This document shows, piece after piece, positions 57,280 to 64,000 of a stretch of 64,000 bases of DNA. The notes beneath the pieces were generated by a model, which did not search any database, was not told the origin of the DNA, and saw nothing but the letters and a program-made list of their open reading frames with translations. Numbering within the stretch: the stretch's first letter is position 1; every line of letters starts with the position of its first letter. Position numbers and translations under genes: made by a program. Origin of the DNA: Sandaracinaceae bacterium (GTDB lineage Bacteria; Myxococcota_A; Polyangia; Polyangiales; Sandaracinaceae); the NCBI GenBank assembly GCA_020633195.1, contig JACKEC010000019.1, forward strand, positions 507,741 through 571,740, read 5' to 3'.

Positions 57280-59784
57280 CTAAGCGAGCAGCTTCTCGAA
57301 CGTCGCCGATCGAAGCGCGACGCGCCCGATCGCGAGCGCGCCGATCGCGAAGAGAAGGGCGATCACGACCTGCCGCACCAGGCCGCCGGCGACGACCATC
57401 GAGACCACGATGACGATGAGGATCGCGGGCGCGATGAGCAGGCCCGCGAGGTTGTTGGCGGTGCGGAAGTCCTTGGCGCTGAGCGCGACGAAGAGCGCGC
57501 TCGCGGTGGCCTGCGCGATCGCCGCGAAGCACAGCACGAGCAGGCCCATCGCCTCCGGGATCGACGCGAGGTCGAGGGCGACGAGCTCGATCCCGACGGC
57601 GACGGTGCACGCGCCGCACACCGCGAACGCGAAGAGGAACGCGCACGCGAGCTTGGCCGCGACGACCTGCTGGATGCGGACGGGCAACGCGACGAGCAGC
57701 TCGAGGGTCCGCGTCTCGCGCTCGCTCACGATCGAGTGGGTGATGAGCGCGGTCGGCGCGACGAGCGCGGCGATCGTCACGAACATGGGCATGAGCGCCA
57801 TCATCGCGCGCGTCGGGTCCTCCCCGATCTCGCCGAGGCTGCCGAAGCTCGGCAGCGGGTCTCCGATGCTCTCCTCCTCGGCGGCCGCGAGCAGGGTGAA
57901 GATCATCGACTGCGGCATCGCGAGCAGAAAGAAGACGGGCATCAGGAGCGAGGTCCAGAACGCGCTGCCGCTCGCGCGAAGCTGACGCCACTCCTTGGTC
58001 AGGAGGCGGCGCGTCGCGGGGCCGAACAGGTCGCCGAGCGGGATCGCGGGCGGCACCGGCTCCTCGGCCGGCGGCGCCTCCTCGGCCACCACCTCCTCGC
58101 CGTCCTCGACCGAGCCCACGATGTCGAGGAAGAGCTCCTCGAGGGTCGGCCGCACGACCCGACACTCGACGACGTCGACCCCGCGGGCGAGCAGCGCGCG
58201 CAGCAGCGCGGGCGCGTCGGTGTCCGGCGCGCTCGCCGCCACGAGGAGCTCCTCTTCGGCGCGGGTCGGTGAGCGCTCGAGCTCTCGCAGCGCGGCCTCG
58301 GCCGCGTCGAGGTCGCTCGACACGCGCAACGCGAGCTGCGGCTGGATGCGGCCGCGCAGGTCGTCGATCCGCTCGTGGACGAGCACGCGGCCGCCGCGCA
58401 TGACCACGACGCGGTCGCAGAGCTCCTCGGCCTCGTCGAGGTCGTGGGTGCACAACAGGATCGTGTGCGAGGGCGCGAGCCGCTCGAGGTAGTCGAGCAC
58501 CTCGCGCGACGCGACGGGGTCGAGCCCAGCGCTCGGCTCGTCGAGGATGAGCAGCTCGGGCTCGCCGAGCACGGCCGCGCCGATCGCGACGCGTCGCTTC
58601 TGCCCGCCGGAGAGCCGGCCCATCGATCGGTCGAGGAGCTCCTCGAGCCCGAGGTCCTTGGCGATCGCGCCCACGTCGCCGCGGCCGTAGAGGTCGCGCA
58701 CGAGCTCGAGCCACGCGCCGACGGTGAGGTCCTCGTACATCCCCGGGAGCTGTGGCACGACGCCGAGGCGGCGCTTGGCGTCGAGGAAGCCGTCGTCTCC
58801 GCTCGCGTGCCCGAAGAGGAACGCGTGGCCTCCGCTCGGCGCGACGCCGCCCGTCACGATCCGGATCGTCGTCGTCTTGCCCGCGCCGTTCGGGCCGAGC
58901 AGGCAGGTGCGGGTCCCCGGCTCGATGACGAGGCTCGCCTCCTTCAGCGCGCGCACGGTGCCGCCATACGTCTTGCTCGTCTTCAGCAGCTCGAGCGGCG
59001 CGCCGCTCGGCTCGACGTCCTCGACGTGCGCGGGCGGGCGGCGCATCCGACGGCCCACGACCCACAGGATCACCAGGCTGACGACGCAGACCCCGGCGAT
59101 CCAGAGCTCCGCCGCGAGCGGGCCGACCGTCCACGCGAGGTAGGCCATCGGCCCGTCGAGGAGCGCGTGGAAGGCGATCGCGCCGAGGAGCCACGCGGGC
59201 CTCTGTCGCGCGACGGCCGCGGTGACGAGCAGCGTCGCGGCGAGATGGAACGGCAGCACCATCAGCCGCTCCGCGGCGCCCGCGAGCGGCACGAGGACGG
59301 GCAGCGCGCGGATCCGCTCGATGCTCGCGGCGGCGACGAGCTGGTCCTCCGGGCTCAGCCCCGCGAGCACCGCGTCGCCCTGGCGCTGCAGCACCAACAG
59401 GTTGATCAGCATGATCACGGCCAGCACGCCGACGAAGGCCGCCTCGATCCCGCCGTGGCCCGCGCCGAGCATCAGCGCGTGCTCCGTGTCCCGCACGCGC
59501 TTGGCGAAGAAGCGGATCGCGACGTAGCGCGCGAGCTCCTCGCAGAGGCCGGCGCTGAGGCCGAGGACCGCCGCGGTGATCCCGAGCCGTCCGGACGGCA
59601 GCACGTGCCCGAGCGCCCAGTTCAGCGGCAGGTGCACGACCTGCGACGCGATCATCACGAGCGCGCCGACGCCGACGAGCGCGTAGCCCACGCGGGTCCG
59701 GCGGCGGAGCCAGACGGCGAGCCCGATCGCGGCCCCGAAGACCACGACCACCTCGACCGCGTAGGCCGCCGCGAGACCCCCCAC
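57280..59784 (-). CDS. Fusion of YhfC-type intramembrane metalloprotease, ABC ATPase and ABC-2 permease
   Basis: 834 residues. Residues 1-245 are a multi-span YhfC-like domain with the conserved pieces CEELARYVAIRFF (81-93), LGAGHGGIEAA (106-116) and AFHALLDG (205-211), probable metal ligands at E82/E83, H110, E114, H206. Residues about 265-500 are an ABC ATPase: GPNGAGKTTT (297-306), signature LSGGQKRR, Walker B LLILDEPSAGLD and a His in LLCTHDLDEA. Residues about 575-834 are an ABC-2 permease with six helices (TKEWRQLRASGSAFWTSLLM, FVTIAALVAPTALITHSIVS). It follows the amidotransferase gene by nine bases. The three parts are normally separate proteins. Confidence 0.9.
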   Translation of the reverse strand: MGGLAAAYAVEVVVVFGAAIGLAVWLRRRTRVGYALVGVGALVMIASQVVHLPLNWALGHVLPSGRLGITAAVLGLSAGLCEELARYVAIRFFAKRVRDTEHALMLGAGHGGIEAAFVGVLAVIMLINLLVLQRQGDAVLAGLSPEDQLVAAASIERIRALPVLVPLAGAAERLMVLPFHLAATLLVTAAVARQRPAWLLGAIAFHALLDGPMAYLAWTVGPLAAELWIAGVCVVSLVILWVVGRRMRRPPAHVEDVEPSGAPLELLKTSKTYGGTVRALKEASLVIEPGTRTCLLGPNGAGKTTTIRIVTGGVAPSGGHAFLFGHASGDDGFLDAKRRLGVVPQLPGMYEDLTVGAWLELVRDLYGRGDVGAIAKDLGLEELLDRSMGRLSGGQKRRVAIGAAVLGEPELLILDEPSAGLDPVASREVLDYLERLAPSHTILLCTHDLDEAEELCDRVVVMRGGRVLVHERIDDLRGRIQPQLALRVSSDLDAAEAALRELERSPTRAEEELLVAASAPDTDAPALLRALLARGVDVVECRVVRPTLEELFLDIVGSVEDGEEVVAEEAPPAEEPVPPAIPLGDLFGPATRRLLTKEWRQLRASGSAFWTSLLMPVFFLLAMPQSMIFTLLAAAEEESIGDPLPSFGSLGEIGEDPTRAMMALMPMFVTIAALVAPTALITHSIVSERETRTLELLVALPVRIQQVVAAKLACAFLFAFAVCGACTVAVGIELVALDLASIPEAMGLLVLCFAAIAQATASALFVALSAKDFRTANNLAGLLIAPAILIVIVVSMVVAGGLVRQVVIALLFAIGALAIGRVALRSATFEKLLA

Positions 59785-59793
59785 GCGACCGCC

Positions 59794-60522
59794 TCAGCCG
59801 TACACGATGCGTAAGAAGCGCCCGAGCAGCTCCGACGCCTCGGGGCTGTGGCCGAAGCGCTCCATCGCGGCGTCGACCTGCTCCGGCGTGAGCTCGGGCG
59901 AGTAGTTCTCGAGGTAGTGGCGGTAGCGCAGGCGGTTGCCGTCGCGCGTGAGCTCGGGGTGGAACTGCACCGCCCAGACCGGCGCCTCCGGGACGCGCAG
60001 CGCCTGGAACGGGGCGCGCTCGCTCGACGCGAGGTTCACGAAGCCCTCCGGCAGGCGCGCCGCGCGATCCTTGTGACCCTGCTGCGCGACGAAGCGCCGC
60101 GGGAGGTGCCGGAACAGCTCGTCGGAGGTCGCGGCCTCGGTCAGCTCGAGCTCGAAGGTGCCCACCTCGACGTTGTCGGGGTCGTGGATCACCTCGCCCC
60201 CGAGCGCCTGCACCATCGCCTGGAAGCCGTAGCAGGCGGCGAACGTCGGGTGCTTCGCCGCCACGACCTCGCGGAGCAGCTCCATCATGGGCTCGAAGTT
60301 CGGCTGGTTCCCCTTGGAGACGAGGAACTCGCCGCTGCCCCCCATCAGGAGGCCGTCGAACTTTCGGACCTCGTCCAGGGTGGGCGGCCCGGCGAGGAGG
60401 TCGTGGGTGGTGATCTGCGCGGGCGCGAGGCCGGTGCGATCGACGAAGCACTCGTGCTCGTGACCGCGCATCGGGTCGTGGGCCTCACGGGCCTGGAGGA
60501 GGAGGAGTCGCAGCGACTTCAT
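59794..60522 (-). CDS. Class I glutamine amidotransferase
   Basis: 242 residues from ATG 60522. The catalytic triad of GATase1 is present: Cys97 in FAACYGFQAM, His188 and Glu190 in WAVQFHPE. LLMGGSGEFLVSKG gives the oxyanion-side glycines. Length and features match the stand-alone GATase1 family (GuaA-like, also anthranilate/pyrimidine relatives), not a fused synthase. Its acceptor subunit is not in the window; adjacent genes suggest a modified compound that is exported (inference). Confidence 0.88.
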   Translation of the reverse strand: MKSLRLLLLQAREAHDPMRGHEHECFVDRTGLAPAQITTHDLLAGPPTLDEVRKFDGLLMGGSGEFLVSKGNQPNFEPMMELLREVVAAKHPTFAACYGFQAMVQALGGEVIHDPDNVEVGTFELELTEAATSDELFRHLPRRFVAQQGHKDRAARLPEGFVNLASSERAPFQALRVPEAPVWAVQFHPELTRDGNRLRYRHYLENYSPELTPEQVDAAMERFGHSPEASELLGRFLRIVYG

Positions 60523-60571
60523 GGGGGGCTCCCTACTGCGGGGTCGATGGCGGAGGATAGTCGACTCCGGG

Positions 60572-61287
60572 TCAGCCCCCCAGGCCCAGCGCTTCACCGA
60601 GCCAGCGGACCAGCTCGGCCTCGGCGGGCTGGATCCGGTGACCCCCGTCGAAGGGCGCGAAGGTCACCGTCGCGCTCGCTCGGTAGTCCTCGAGGCGACG
60701 CTCGGCGGCGCCGAACGACAGGACCGGATCGGCGCGCCCGTGCGACACGAAGAGGCGCCCGCGGATCGGCTCGCGCGTGGAGTGATCCCCCGAGAGCAGC
60801 GCCGTCCCCGCGAGCCCCGGGAGGCGCGCGCCGACGTCGCCCGCGATCGCGGCGCCCTGCGAGAAGCCCCCGATCACGACGCGATCGAGCGGGGTGCCGT
60901 CCTCCACGAGCGACTCGACGAACCGGGCCATTCGGGCGGACGTCCCTCGGCGCTGCCGCTCGTCGAGGTACCACGCCCGGCCGCCGAGCCCGACCGACAC
61001 CGCGCCCTCGACGCAGATCACCCGCACGCCGGGGAGGCCGTCGACGATGACCTCGCCGACGCGGGTCAGGTCGTCGCCCGGCGCGCCGTAGCCGTGCAGC
61101 AGCACGACCGTCGGGGCGCCGTCTCCTTCGCCGAGCTCGTGGTAGCCGAAGCCCTCGCGCTCGGGGGTACGCCACGCGAGCCACAGCGCCACGGCGCCGA
61201 CGAGGCCGAGCGCGAGCAGGGCGAGCCGCTTGTCGAAGAAGAACGCCAGGCGCCACGGGCGCTCGTCGTCGTCGTCGTCGCCCGGGA

Positions 61288-61291
<4 letters not shown>
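60572..61291 (-). CDS. Membrane-anchored carboxylesterase/phospholipase-like alpha/beta hydrolase
   Basis: 239 residues from GTG 61291, which overlaps the previous gene's stop (GTGA). A short acidic head (GDDDDDERPW) and one N-terminal membrane helix (LALLALGLVGAVALWLAW) are followed by the hydrolase: LLHGYGAPGDDL, Ser144 in VIGGFSQGAA, Asp188 in SHGRADPVL and His218 in DGGHRI, as in Abhydrolase_2 (carboxylesterase/phospholipase) proteins. A 50-base gap separates it from the amidotransferase gene, same strand. Confidence 0.87.
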
Positions 61292-63807
<2,516 letters not shown>

Positions 63808-63824
<17 letters not shown>

Positions 63825-64000
63825 CCATCGCTCCCCCCTCGGCGCCGTCGCCCCCCGGAGCCGCGCCGCCGCCGCCGCGCCCCGCGATGCCCGGTCGCCC
63901 GAGCGTGAACGTGTTCGCCATGCGCCACGCGTCGATGCGCGGGTCCGGCGACGCGCCGAGGACCCAGACGCCGATGGACGCGCCGCCGCACCCGCCGCCG
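63808..64000 (-). CDS. C-terminus of a paralogous Gly-rich surface protein (start outside window)
   Basis: The reverse strand reads from the window edge GGCGGASIGVWVLGASPDPR and then LGRPGIAGRGGGGAAPGGDG before TAG at 63808-63810. CGGASIGV parallels GGGASIGIAV in the next gene, so the two are paralogues in tandem. The stop overlaps the next ATG by 17 bases, so they are co-translated. Confidence 0.75.

Noticed and set aside
57269..60451. A 1060-residue minus-strand frame overlapping the YhfC-ABC fusion and amidotransferase genes.
   Set aside because: Reads as alternating Arg/Pro/Ala runs; the true genes are in another frame with complete motifs.

Overview
The window is high-GC chromosomal DNA from a myxobacterium-like organism (Myxococcota, possibly the Polyangia/Sandaracinaceae side). 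The evidence is the very GC-rich codon use, about twenty predicted lipoproteins with long Asp/Ala/Gly-rich linkers and Cys-rich ectodomains, two C-termini resembling the MYXO-CTERM sorting tag, a eukaryotic-type Ser/Thr kinase with a periplasmic tail, MopE-type metal-binding motifs, and frequent GTG/TTG starts. The genus is inference. No rRNA, tRNA or CRISPR array was recognised.

Layout. 1-8 kb: the end of an outer-membrane barrel gene, a strong convergent terminator, a HAD phosphatase plus an OPA-type MFS transporter carrying an inserted PDZ-like segment, and a divergent set of receiver, S55 peptidase and beta-propeller genes. 8-12.5 kb: gene-poor, repeat-rich DNA holding a complete IS66-family element (tnpA, tnpB, tnpC, 28-bp terminal inverted repeats) flanked on both sides by arrays of a 25-30 bp repeat. 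12.5-24 kb: an esterase lipoprotein, the kinase, several secreted or lipid-anchored Cys-rich proteins (one with a somatomedin-B-like domain), and a tandem pair of pseudopilin-like membrane proteins with a third copy surviving as a fragment. 23.6-28.5 kb: a TetR regulator, a SGNH hydrolase with a decayed NmrA-like gene, a ferritin-like lipoprotein, a quinone-oxidoreductase-like gene, and a relic copy of the 3' end of the sirtuin gene found at 36.5 kb. 28.5-31 kb: a less GC-rich three-gene cassette (calcineurin-like phosphoesterase facing a sigma-like factor and an unknown protein). 31-49.8 kb: two TetR/alpha-beta hydrolase divergent pairs with clear palindromic operators, a FAD enzyme fused to ankyrin repeats, a SIRT5-like sirtuin, a GST and many lipoproteins. 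49.8-57 kb: an NTF2-like protein, a hairpin-rich tandem-repeat region, a DinB-like protein and a steroid-5-alpha-reductase-like protein. 57-64 kb: a minus-strand operon made of Gly-rich MopE/beta-helix lipoproteins, a membrane-anchored esterase, a class-I glutamine amidotransferase and an 834-residue fusion of a YhfC-type intramembrane protease, an ABC ATPase and an ABC-2 permease.

Themes. Most of the window encodes the cell envelope and small regulatory pairs rather than central metabolism. The least familiar elements are (i) the YhfC-ABC-permease fusion and its operon, (ii) a genome-specific dispersed repeat family (core GTACRTCGGACGGYTCTC) that fills many intergenic gaps and surrounds the IS66 copy, (iii) the sigma-like/unknown/phosphoesterase cassette, and (iv) domain fusions (MFS-PDZ, FAD-ankyrin). 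Functions are assigned by reading motifs only; no database search was run.
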